Source: Mycobacterium intermedium
GTDB taxonomy: Bacteria; Actinomycetota; Actinomycetes; Mycobacteriales; Mycobacteriaceae
Assembly: GCF_002086275.1 (NCBI RefSeq)
Contig: NZ_MVHT01000078.1
Location: 1-33,573, forward strand
Direction: 5' to 3'
Length of the DNA: 33,573 nt
Numbering within the stretch: position 1 is the first letter of the stretch; each line of letters starts with the position of its first letter. Shown in pieces: positions 1 to 7,492 of this stretch. Below the pieces are notes generated by a model, which was given only the letters and a program-made list of their open reading frames with translations, made no database searches and was not told where the DNA came from. A program made the translations under genes and the position numbers.

Positions 1-57
1 GGCCTGCGAGATCAACTGAATCCGAATCAACAAACCCGACTCCAAAACCGGGTGGAC

Positions 58-870
58 TCAGTAACGGGGACTAGCCACTGGCGCGGTCTGGTAGCGGGCC
101 TTCATGTTCTTGGCCATCCCACGGCCGATCACTTCGTCCAGTGCCGGCGGTATGCCCCGCACCATGGTCGACGGCCGCGGCGGCGGCGTGTTGAGGTGAC
201 CGACGAGCTGAGCTTCCAGGCTGTTGCCGGGGAAGGGGCGGCCACCCGTCAAACACTCGTGCAGCATGCACGCCAGCGAATACACATCGCACCGCGGATC
301 CGTTGCGCCGTCGAACCGTTCGGGTGCCATATAGGCGACAGTTCCCAACGTGTCGCCGGATCTGGTCAGGGAAGTGTCGGCGGCATTACGCGCAATTCCG
401 AAGTCGATCAGGTACACGAAATCGCGGGCGTTGGCGACCAGGATGTTCGACGGCTTGATATCGCGATGCACCAACCCGGCCCGGTGGGCGCTGTCCAGCG
501 CCGCCGCAACCTGTTCGATGACGGCAACCGCCCGCTCCGGGCTAAGCCGGCCGCCGTGTTCGACGATGTACCGCATCAGGTCGCGACCCTCGATCAGCCG
601 CATGTCGACGTACAGCTGGCCGTCGATTTCGCCGTAGCCGTGGATGGGCACCACGTGCGGGTCGTTGAGGGCCGCGGCGGTACGCGCCTCCCGTCGGAAA
701 CGCTGCTGGAACTCGCGGTCCTCGGCAGAGTGTGGCGGCAGCACCTTGATGGCGACGATGCGGTCGGTCGCGGTGTCGTAAGCGCGCCAGACCTCGCCCA
801 TTCCGCCGCGACCCAACAGGCCGAGCAGCTTGTATCGCCCGAATGTGCGTTCGGGAGCCCTCCCCGCCAA
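58..870 (-). CDS. Ser/Thr protein kinase, kinase domain only (truncated form)
   Basis: This 270-residue protein is almost entirely a Hanks-type kinase domain. Visible are the glycine loop GRGGMGEVW, the ATP-anchoring lysine in VAIKVL, catalytic HRDIKPSN, the DFG metal site and the APE motif, so it should be active. It closely resembles the kinase half of its neighbour at 956-2746 as far as RYQTAP. There it departs into VASPRY and stops. No juxtamembrane linker, transmembrane helix or sensor domain follows, whereas most mycobacterial receptor kinases have them. It is therefore probably cytosolic, or a truncated paralogue. The TTG start is chosen because GGGGGAGG lies about 8 bases upstream. 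It is the last of three same-strand genes, 85 bp after the kinase-cyclophilin gene. Substrates are unknown. I saw no kinase-like continuation in the bases left of the stop, but only 57 remain before the window edge. Confidence 0.85.
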   Translation of the reverse strand: MAGRAPERTFGRYKLLGLLGRGGMGEVWRAYDTATDRIVAIKVLPPHSAEDREFQQRFRREARTAAALNDPHVVPIHGYGEIDGQLYVDMRLIEGRDLMRYIVEHGGRLSPERAVAVIEQVAAALDSAHRAGLVHRDIKPSNILVANARDFVYLIDFGIARNAADTSLTRSGDTLGTVAYMAPERFDGATDPRCDVYSLACMLHECLTGGRPFPGNSLEAQLVGHLNTPPPRPSTMVRGIPPALDEVIGRGMAKNMKARYQTAPVASPRY

Positions 871-955
871 AAGCGACCTCCCCCATTAGCACCGGAGCTC
901 AAATTATCGCTTACGGCGGCGGCAGGTGGATGCTTCCGCGGGTACCGCCCGGCGA

Positions 956-2746
956 TTAGTCGAGCAACACCGACTGAATGATGACATCGCCGACGGGGGC
1001 GCCGTCTCCTTGCTTGCTGCCTGGGGCGAGGCCGGCCTTAGCGATCTTGTCCAGTGTCTCCAAGCCGTCGGCCTGGATGGTGCCGAACACGGTGTATTCC
1101 GGTGGTAGCTGGGAGTCGCGGTAAACCATGAAGAACTGGCTGCCGTTGGTGTTCGGCCCGGCGTTGGCCATGGCCAAGGTGCCTCGGGGATAGATGACCG
1201 GTTGCTGCAGCTCAGGAGAGTCTGGCGGGAACTGGTCGGTCGGGTACTCGTTGTTGAACTGGTAGCCCGGACCGCCGGTGCCGTCGCCCTTCGGGTCGCC
1301 GCACTGCAGCACCCCCAGGAACTCGGACGTCGTCAACCGGTGGCACTTGGTGTCCTTGAACCAACCCTGCTGTCCGAGGCTGACGAAGCTGTTGACCGTG
1401 CAAGGCGATTCGTTGTTGGCAAGCATCAGGCCGATCTTGCCCTGATTGGTCATCATGCTCATGCTGATCTGCGCCGGCTCGGTCGGCACCTTGCCCGTCC
1501 GCGGCGGCTTGGCCGGTTTGGCCGCCTTGTCCGGTGACGGCGGGTACTGGCAGTTGGCCCCCAAATTGGCCGACGGCGTGAATGGTGGCAACCCGCCAGG
1601 TCCAGCAGGCAGCGAGGTGGTGGGCGAACTGCTGGGGGTCGCCGAGGTCTCCTGGTGCTCGCCTGTGTTCGCGACCATGAAGATGACAACCGCCGCGATG
1701 ACGACGATCGCGGCTATCCCGCCTATCGAGAAACCGAAGACCAATCGATTTCGGCGCTGGCGGGCCAACTCGGCGCGGCTTTCCTGCTCTTGTTGCAGCT
1801 TGCGTTTGGCTTCCTCGCGTCGCTTTGCGTTCGACGCCGATACGGTTTTGGGTTGCGGGGGCCGAGCCCGGGGACTTCTTGGCTTCGGCGTGGGTGCCTT
1901 TCGCGGTTGCGTGGTCGCCAACGTAGGGCCCGGTCCCGTGAGCGCGGCGCGCGCGGCCTGGGCCAATTCGGGGGCGGTTTGGTAGCGGGCGTCGGGGTCT
2001 TTGGCCATCCCCCGCGCAATCACGTCGTCGAAAGCCGCCCGGATGCCCGGCCCGCTGAGCGACGGCCGGGGTGGCGGGGCCGTCAAGTGGCCCGCGACGA
2101 GTTGCTCGAGGCTATCTCCGGGAAACGGCCGGGCACCGGTCAGGCACTCGTGTAGAACGCAAGCGAGCGCATACACGTCGGAGCGCGCGTCGAGGGTGCC
2201 GCCGAAGCGCTCGGGTGCCATATACGCCAATGTGCCAACCATCAGTCCGGTGCTCGTCATCGTGGTATCGGACGCCGCGCGAGCGATACCGAAATCGATG
2301 AGGTAAGCAAAGTCGGACTCGGTCAGCAAAATGTTCGAAGGCTTGACGTCGCGGTGCACCAGGCCTACGCGGTGGGCGCTATCAAGTGCGGAGGCGACTT
2401 GTTCGATGATCGCGACCGAGCGTTCAGCGCTGAGTCGTCCACCATCTTGGGTGATGACCGTATGTAGGTCGCGGCCCTCGACCAACCGCATGTCCACGTA
2501 AAGCTGGCCGTCAATTTCGCCGTAACTATGGATCGGGACCACGTGCGGATCGTTAAGTCCCGCTGCGGCTTTCGCTTCACGTCGAAATCGCTTCTCAAAG
2601 TCAGGGTCGCCCGCGAGTCCAGCGGGTAGAAGTTTGATCGCGACTACGCGTTCGGTAACAGTGTCATGCGCGCGGTAAACCTCCCCCATACCGCCGCGGC
2701 CCAACAGATCGAGAAGTTGGTAACGACCGAAGGAGGCTGCCGCCAT
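956..2746 (-). CDS. Membrane Ser/Thr protein kinase fused to a cyclophilin (peptidyl-prolyl isomerase) domain
   Basis: A 596-residue fusion. Residues about 8-270 form a Hanks kinase with glycine loop GRGGMGEVY, K38, HRDVKPSN (D133), DFG 151-153 and APE 177-179. A Pro/Arg/Lys-rich linker (about 275-300) leads to a charged, probably helical stretch (305-333) and one transmembrane helix (about 335-358). A Ser/Thr/Pro spacer follows, then a cyclophilin domain (about 426-594) with CHRL (R470), GSQFFM (536-541) and YTVFGTI; a Tyr sits where many cyclophilins have the active-site His. From residue 305 onward it matches PpiB, encoded immediately upstream, over nearly the whole PpiB length. The topology predicts a cytosolic kinase and an extracytoplasmic cyclophilin, which could act as a sensor or as a foldase controlled by the kinase; that role is inference. 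The ATG lies 21 bp after the ppiB stop, suggesting cotranscription. No clear Shine-Dalgarno sequence is seen. Confidence 0.92.
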   Translation of the reverse strand: MAAASFGRYQLLDLLGRGGMGEVYRAHDTVTERVVAIKLLPAGLAGDPDFEKRFRREAKAAAGLNDPHVVPIHSYGEIDGQLYVDMRLVEGRDLHTVITQDGGRLSAERSVAIIEQVASALDSAHRVGLVHRDVKPSNILLTESDFAYLIDFGIARAASDTTMTSTGLMVGTLAYMAPERFGGTLDARSDVYALACVLHECLTGARPFPGDSLEQLVAGHLTAPPPRPSLSGPGIRAAFDDVIARGMAKDPDARYQTAPELAQAARAALTGPGPTLATTQPRKAPTPKPRSPRARPPQPKTVSASNAKRREEAKRKLQQEQESRAELARQRRNRLVFGFSIGGIAAIVVIAAVVIFMVANTGEHQETSATPSSSPTTSLPAGPGGLPPFTPSANLGANCQYPPSPDKAAKPAKPPRTGKVPTEPAQISMSMMTNQGKIGLMLANNESPCTVNSFVSLGQQGWFKDTKCHRLTTSEFLGVLQCGDPKGDGTGGPGYQFNNEYPTDQFPPDSPELQQPVIYPRGTLAMANAGPNTNGSQFFMVYRDSQLPPEYTVFGTIQADGLETLDKIAKAGLAPGSKQGDGAPVGDVIIQSVLLD

Positions 2747-2767
2747 TTTGAAACCGCTACTACTTGA

Positions 2768-3643
2768 TTAGTCGATTAACACCGACTGAATGATGACGTC
2801 GCCGACCGGGGGGCCGTCCCCTTGCTTGCTGCCCGGGGCCAGGCCGGCCTTGGCGATCTTGTCCAGGGTCTCCAAGCCGTCGGCCTGGATGGTGCCGAAC
2901 ACGGTGTATTCGGGGGGCAGCTGGGAATCGCGGTAGACCATGAAGAACTGGCTGCCGTTGGTGTTCGGTCCGGAGTTGGCCATGGCCAGGGTGCCCCGGG
3001 GATAGGTGACCGGTAGCTGCAGGTCAGGGGAGTCGGGGGGGAATTGGTCGGTCGGGTACTCGTTGCTGAACTGGTAGCCCGGACCGCCGGTGCCGTCGCC
3101 TTTCGGGTCGCCGCATTGCAGCACCCCCAGGATCTCAGACGTCGTCAACCGGTGGCACTTGGTGCCGTTGAACCAACCTTGTTGGGCGAGGCTGACGAAA
3201 CTGTTGACCGTGCAGGGTGATTTGTTGTTGGCGAGCATCAGTCCGACCTTGCCCTGGTTGGTCACCATGCTTACGCTGATCTGCGCCGGCTCGGTCGGCA
3301 CCTTGCCCGTCCGCGGCGGCTTGGCCGGTTTGGCCGCCTTGTCCGGTGACGGCGGGTACTGGCAGTTGGCCCCCAAATTGGCCGACGGCGTGAATGGTGG
3401 CAACCCGCCCGGTCCCGCGGGCGCCGACGTGGTGGCCGAGCTGCTGGGGGATGCTGTCGAACTCTTGTTGTCGTCCTTGTTCGTGAGCACCACGACCACC
3501 ACAGCAACGATCACCGCTACGGCGACCACCGCACCACCGATGATGGCGAGAAGGCGGCGCCTCTTCGCCTGCTTGGCGCGGCGCTCCTGCTGCCGCTGAA
3601 GTTTGCGCTTGGCTGTCGCACGTCGTTGTTGATTGGTCGGCAC
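2768..3643 (-). CDS. ppiB: Membrane-anchored peptidyl-prolyl cis-trans isomerase B (cyclophilin)
   Basis: Cyclophilin-type prolyl isomerase expected to help fold secreted or envelope proteins. From the GTG at 3643 it has 291 residues: a basic N-terminus (TAKRKLQRQQERRAKQAKRR), one transmembrane helix (about 31-53), a Ser/Thr/Pro linker, then the catalytic domain with CHRL, GSQFFM and YTVFGTI. A basic N-terminus before a single helix predicts a cytosolic N-terminus and an external catalytic domain. It resembles M. tuberculosis PpiB (Rv2582) as I remember it, including the start VPTN-QRRATAKRKL. A longer reading starts at 3682 but would overlap the likely start region of the divergent hydrolase gene, so the GTG at 3643 is preferred. 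A 62-bp gap separates it from the hydrolase start and should hold both promoters. The two kinase genes follow on the same strand. Confidence 0.93.
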   Translation of the reverse strand: MPTNQQRRATAKRKLQRQQERRAKQAKRRRLLAIIGGAVVAVAVIVAVVVVVLTNKDDNKSSTASPSSSATTSAPAGPGGLPPFTPSANLGANCQYPPSPDKAAKPAKPPRTGKVPTEPAQISVSMVTNQGKVGLMLANNKSPCTVNSFVSLAQQGWFNGTKCHRLTTSEILGVLQCGDPKGDGTGGPGYQFSNEYPTDQFPPDSPDLQLPVTYPRGTLAMANSGPNTNGSQFFMVYRDSQLPPEYTVFGTIQADGLETLDKIAKAGLAPGSKQGDGPPVGDVIIQSVLID

Positions 3644-3705
3644 GACAGCCCAGGCTAATGTGGCTGCCGCGTTCAGTGTCAAGTGGGGATGGGAAACTCA
3701 AAGCT

Positions 3706-4374
3706 GTGTTGATCACCGGATTCCCCGCCGGCTTGCTGCAGTGCAACTGCTACGTGCTCGCCGAACGCCAGGGGACCGACGCCATCATCGTCGACCCTGG
3801 TCAGCGGGCCATGGCCCAGCTGCGGCGCATCCTGGACGAAAACCGGCTGACCCCCGCCGCGGTTCTGATTACCCACGGCCACATCGACCACATCTGGTCC
3901 GCGCAGAAGGTCTCCGACATGTTCGGCTGCCCCACCTACATTCACCCCGAGGACCGATTCATGCTCACCGACCCGATCTACGGCCTGGGGCCGCGGGTGG
4001 CGCAGCTGGCGGCGGGCGCGTTCTTCCGCGAACCCAAGCAGGTCGTCGAGCTGGACCGCGACGGTGACAAGATCGATCTCGGCAGCGTCTCGGTCAACGT
4101 CGATCACACGCCCGGACACACCCGCGGGTCGGTGTGCTTCCGGGTCCTGCAGGCCGCCAAGAACGACGCCGACGTCGTCTTCAGCGGCGACACGCTGTTC
4201 GAGCGGTCGATCGGCCGCACCGACCTCTTCGGCGGCAGCGGCCGCGATCTGCTGCGCTCGATCCGCGACAAATTGTTAGTTCTCGACGACAGGACAGTGG
4301 TACTACCCGGACATGGCAATACGACCACCATCGGCGCCGAACGCCGATTCAACCCATTCCTCGAAGGTCTGTAA
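3706..4374 (+). CDS. Metallo-beta-lactamase-fold hydrolase, glyoxalase II-like
   Basis: This 222-residue protein has the metallo-beta-lactamase fold signature THGHIDH (residues 56-62, two-metal ligands), then HTPGHTRGS, SGDTLF with its bridging aspartate, and a late LPGHGN histidine. The family includes hydroxyacylglutathione hydrolases and other thioesterases. Mycobacteria use mycothiol rather than glutathione, so a thiol-ester hydrolase role is plausible but the substrate is not established. It resembles M. tuberculosis Rv2581c, which begins LITGFPAGLL; the GTG at 3706 places Met just before that motif. A longer in-frame start at 3658 would run into the divergent ppiB promoter region. It ends 3 bp before hisS, so the two are very likely one operon. 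Confidence 0.9.
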   Translation: MLITGFPAGLLQCNCYVLAERQGTDAIIVDPGQRAMAQLRRILDENRLTPAAVLITHGHIDHIWSAQKVSDMFGCPTYIHPEDRFMLTDPIYGLGPRVAQLAAGAFFREPKQVVELDRDGDKIDLGSVSVNVDHTPGHTRGSVCFRVLQAAKNDADVVFSGDTLFERSIGRTDLFGGSGRDLLRSIRDKLLVLDDRTVVLPGHGNTTTIGAERRFNPFLEGL

Positions 4375-4377
4375 GCG

Positions 4378-5646
4378 GTGACGGAATATTCGGCTTTCTC
4401 GGCGCCCAAGGGTGTGCCGGAATATCTCCCGCCGGAATCGGCACAGTTCATCGCGGTGCGTGACGGGCTGCTCAACACCATTCGTCGGGCCGGTTACGGC
4501 CATATCGAGTTGCCCATCTTCGAGGACACTTCGCTCTTCGCTCGCGGCGTCGGTGAGTCGACCGACGTCGTGTCCAAGGAGATGTACACGTTCGCCGACC
4601 GCGGCGACCGCTCGGTGACGCTGCGTCCCGAGGGCACCGCCGGGGTGGTGCGGTCGGTGATCGAACACGGGCTGGACCGCGGCGCGCTACCGGTCAAGCT
4701 GAGTTATGCGGGACCGTTCTTCCGCTACGAGCGTCCGCAGGCGGGCCGGTACCGGCAACTGCAGCAGGTTGGCGTCGAGGCGATCGGCGTCGACGACCCG
4801 GCACTGGATGCCGAGGTGATCGCGATCGCCGACGCGGGGTTCCGTTCCCTGGGTCTCGACGGGTTCCGGTTGGAAATCACCTCGCTGGGCGATGACACCT
4901 GCCGTCCGCAATACCGGGAACTGTTGCAGGAGTTCCTGTTTGGTCTCGATCTCGACGAGGAAACCAGGCGGCGGGCCGAGATCAATCCGCTGCGGGTGCT
5001 CGACGACAAGCGCCCCGAGGTTCGCGCGATGACGGCCGATGCGCCGGTGATGCTCGATCATCTCTCCGACGCGGCCAAGCAACATTTCGACACGGTGCTG
5101 GCACATTTGGACGCCCTCGGGGTGCCCTACGTGATCAACCCCCGCATGGTGCGCGGCCTGGATTACTACACCAAGACCACCTTCGAGTTCGTGCACGACG
5201 GCCTGGGGGCACAGTCTGGCATCGGAGGCGGCGGCCGATACGACGGCCTGATGCGCCAGCTGGGCGGACAAGACTTGTCCGGCATCGGATTCGGCCTGGG
5301 CGTCGACCGGACGCTGCTGGCGCTGAAGGCCGAGGGCAAGAGTGTGGGGGAGACGACCCGGTGCGACGTCTTCGGCGTGCCGCTGAGCGAGCAGGCCAAG
5401 CTGCGACTTGCGGTACTGGCAGGCCGGTTACGCGCCAACGGAGTGCGCGTCGACCTCTCCTACGGCGACCGTGGCCTCAAGGGGGCAATGCGCGCGGCGG
5501 ACCGGTCTGGGGCGCGCATCGCCTTGGTTGCGGGGGACCGGGACCTCGAGGCGGGCACGATCGGGGTGAAGGATCTCACCACCGGCGATCAGGTTTCGGT
5601 AGCGACGGACTCCGTTGTTGACGAGGTCATTTCGCGGTTGCGCTAG
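4378..5646 (+). CDS. hisS: Histidyl-tRNA synthetase
   Basis: Class II aminoacyl-tRNA synthetase that charges tRNA-His, 422 residues, a usual bacterial length. Motif 2 is seen as GPFFRYERPQAGRYRQ. The histidine-specific segments RGLDYYTKT and GGGRYDGL are present, as is motif 3 in GIGFGLGVDRTLLAL. The C-terminal 90 or so residues form the anticodon-binding alpha/beta domain (VRVDLSYGDRGLKGAMRAAD). The GTG start lies 3 bp after the glyoxalase-like gene, matching the order Rv2581c-Rv2580c in M. tuberculosis. Its stop overlaps by 4 bp the stop of the convergent epoxide hydrolase gene. Nothing in it looks degraded. Confidence 0.98.
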   Translation: MTEYSAFSAPKGVPEYLPPESAQFIAVRDGLLNTIRRAGYGHIELPIFEDTSLFARGVGESTDVVSKEMYTFADRGDRSVTLRPEGTAGVVRSVIEHGLDRGALPVKLSYAGPFFRYERPQAGRYRQLQQVGVEAIGVDDPALDAEVIAIADAGFRSLGLDGFRLEITSLGDDTCRPQYRELLQEFLFGLDLDEETRRRAEINPLRVLDDKRPEVRAMTADAPVMLDHLSDAAKQHFDTVLAHLDALGVPYVINPRMVRGLDYYTKTTFEFVHDGLGAQSGIGGGGRYDGLMRQLGGQDLSGIGFGLGVDRTLLALKAEGKSVGETTRCDVFGVPLSEQAKLRLAVLAGRLRANGVRVDLSYGDRGLKGAMRAADRSGARIALVAGDRDLEAGTIGVKDLTTGDQVSVATDSVVDEVISRLR

Positions 5647-6773
5647 AAGACCTTCTGCTCGTTGAGCACGTCGGCGAAGGCGGTCAGGTCGGCGGCGAAC
5701 AGGGCGGGCTGTTCGAACGCGGCGAAGTGCCCGCCGCGATCGTGAACCGCGTAATGGACGAGGTTGTACCGTGCTGCGGCCCAGGCGCGCGGCGTCTGCA
5801 GCAGCTCGCCCGGGTAGACCGCGTACCCGGTGGGCACGTCGACCCGGCCGGACCAGTCGCTGAGCACGCTCGTGCCGGCCCGCAATGATTCGCAATACAG
5901 CCGCGCGGCCGACGTCGCGGTGCCGGTCAGCCAGTAAAACATCAGGTTGTCGATGAGGCGATCGGTGGAAATCGGCATGCCGTCGCTGATGTCGCACCAC
6001 GCGTGGAACTTCTCGAGGATCCACCCGGCCAGACCCAGCGGGGAGTCGTCCAGCCCGAAACCCAGCGAATGTGGCCGCGTGCCTTGCAATTCCATGTACG
6101 CCGTGCCGTCCTTGACGCGTTCCAGACCGGCCCCAATGGCGGCGAGTTCCGTTTCGGTGACGGCGGCCATGAGTTCGGGATCGTTCTTGTCGGGAGGCGC
6201 GAACAACATGTTGCTGTGGATGGCCGCCACGTTCCGCGTGTAATGCTCGCCGAGGTGGCGCGTGACGAGCGCGCCCCAATCGCCTCCTTGCGCGACGTAG
6301 CGTTCGTAGCCGAGTTGGGCCATCACGTCGGCAACTGCGGCGGCGACACGGGCCATATCGACGCCGCGTTCCCGGGTCGGGCCGGAGAAGCCGTAGCCGG
6401 GCATCGATACCGCGACGACATGAAAGCGCTGTCGCAATTGCGGTAGCACGTCGAGGAATTCGACGACCGAGCCCGGCCAGCCGTGGGTGATGGCCAGTGG
6501 GATCGCGTCCTGCTCGTCGGAGCGGGCGTGCAGGAAGTGCACGCGTTGCCCGGCCGCGGTGGTGACGAACGAACCGACCGCGTTGACCTCGGCCTCGACG
6601 CGGCGCCAGTCGTAGTGGTGCAGCCAATGGTCGACCACGGACCGCAGGAATGACTGGTCAGTGCCGTAATCCCAACCGGCATCGGCGATTTCGGCGGGCC
6701 ATCGCGCCTTGCTGAGCCGGTCGTGCAGGTCGTCGAGTTGAGCCTGCGGCACCTCGAGCCGCAATGCTTCCAC
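5643..6773 (-). CDS. Epoxide hydrolase (EHN-type alpha/beta hydrolase)
   Basis: This 376-residue protein starts with the typical epoxide-hydrolase N-terminal region (LQVPQ-like opening, RWPAEI, WDYGTDQSFLR, DWRR). The alpha/beta-hydrolase core shows HGWPGS (97-102, oxyanion-hole HGXP), the nucleophile D165 in GGDWGA, and the terminal catalytic His (H349) in RGGHFAAFEQP. An Asp rather than Ser nucleophile supports epoxide hydrolysis over esterase activity. The GTG start shares one base with the stop of the TetR gene (TAGTG), so the two are probably translationally coupled. Its position beside hisS is where M. tuberculosis has dhaA (Rv2579), another alpha/beta hydrolase, but this is a different subfamily. 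The substrate is unknown. It may belong functionally with the Rieske oxygenase block on the other side of the regulator. Confidence 0.92.
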   Translation of the reverse strand: MEALRLEVPQAQLDDLHDRLSKARWPAEIADAGWDYGTDQSFLRSVVDHWLHHYDWRRVEAEVNAVGSFVTTAAGQRVHFLHARSDEQDAIPLAITHGWPGSVVEFLDVLPQLRQRFHVVAVSMPGYGFSGPTRERGVDMARVAAAVADVMAQLGYERYVAQGGDWGALVTRHLGEHYTRNVAAIHSNMLFAPPDKNDPELMAAVTETELAAIGAGLERVKDGTAYMELQGTRPHSLGFGLDDSPLGLAGWILEKFHAWCDISDGMPISTDRLIDNLMFYWLTGTATSAARLYCESLRAGTSVLSDWSGRVDVPTGYAVYPGELLQTPRAWAAARYNLVHYAVHDRGGHFAAFEQPALFAADLTAFADVLNEQKVF

Positions 6774-7417
6774 TATGTTCCCCCCGAATTCTCCAGGTAG
6801 GCGGCCAGGGCGTTGGTCAGACCGCGCCGTGCAATGTCCAGGTCGGCGTAGGAGCCGAGTTGACGCTCCGACACCAGTCCCCGCATGGCGCCAGGAATCA
6901 GGGCGGCCACCTCCCGCACCCGCTCCTGGTCGACGTTGAGGCCGGCGAACGCGTTCTCACACGTTTGCAGCCAGCTTTTGCCCCAGGAAAACAACTCGGC
7001 GGCGGTGCGCGGATACAGGCGTTCTAGTTCCGCAGGGTCGCGGGGCAGCGCGGCGCGCAGGTTTTCGATCGCTCGCGAATCCGGCGACGCCAGACCCCGG
7101 TATAGCGTCTCGATGATTACCGCCAGGCGTTCTCGCAGCGGAACGTCCGGTTGCGCCGGCGTCGCCAGGTTGGTGAACGTCGCGGCGCGTCGTTCGGCGG
7201 TGCGGTGCAGCACGGCGGCCCAAAAACCGTCGGTGTCACCGAATTGGTATTGCACCGCACCCCAGGTGGCGCCGATGTCCTTGGCGATCCGATTGGCCGA
7301 CACTGACCCCGGTTCACCCGATGCAAGTGACCGAAGGGCGGCTTCGAGCATGCTCTCCCGCGTCGCGTTGCCGCGCCGATTGGGACGGCGCACCCCACCG
7401 TCAGCCTTGTGGGCCAT
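6773..7417 (-). CDS. TetR-family transcriptional regulator
   Basis: A 214-residue repressor-type protein. The N-terminal helix-turn-helix is seen around residues 16-62 (TRESMLEAALRSLAS, then SANRIAKDIGATWGAVQYQFGD), with the usual YQFGDTDGFW-like junction to the ligand-binding helices. The C-terminal 140 residues are all-helical and not informative about ligand. It is divergent from the Rieske oxygenase gene across a 75-bp gap that contains palindromes at 7440-7462, and it overlaps the epoxide hydrolase start by one base. The arrangement suggests it controls both its own hydrolase operon and the divergent oxygenase operon, responding to a substrate of that pathway. This regulatory role is inferred from context. 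Confidence 0.9.
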   Translation of the reverse strand: MAHKADGGVRRPNRRGNATRESMLEAALRSLASGEPGSVSANRIAKDIGATWGAVQYQFGDTDGFWAAVLHRTAERRAATFTNLATPAQPDVPLRERLAVIIETLYRGLASPDSRAIENLRAALPRDPAELERLYPRTAAELFSWGKSWLQTCENAFAGLNVDQERVREVAALIPGAMRGLVSERQLGSYADLDIARRGLTNALAAYLENSGGT

Positions 7418-7439
7418 GCACCGATCCTACGTCTCGACT

Positions 7440-7462
7440 TCTATTTTCATAGAGGGTACTCT
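7440..7462. promoter_or_regulatory. Candidate TetR operator in the divergent TetR/Rieske promoter region
   Basis: Two overlapping palindromes are visible: TCTAT-TTTC-ATAGA (7440-7453) and AGAG-GGTA-CTCT (7451-7462). They sit between the regulator start (7417) and the oxygenase start (7493), the normal place for a TetR operator. The oxygenase has a strong GAGGAGG ribosome binding site at 7476-7482. The binding assignment is inference. Confidence 0.4.
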
Positions 7463-7492
7463 GATTATTGATTCTGAGGAGGTCGCACCCGT

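Noticed and set aside
1..57. Frameshifted continuation of the truncated kinase
   Set aside because: None of the three minus-strand frames left of the stop shows a kinase C-lobe end, linker or hydrophobic segment in the few bases available.
3658..3705. Longer N-terminus for the glyoxalase-like protein
   Set aside because: The added residues have no family counterpart and would fill the divergent promoter gap with ppiB.
5428..6627. 399-codon minus-strand frame overlapping hisS and the epoxide hydrolase
   Set aside because: It crosses two well-supported genes and shows no motif; the epoxide hydrolase frame explains the same strand.
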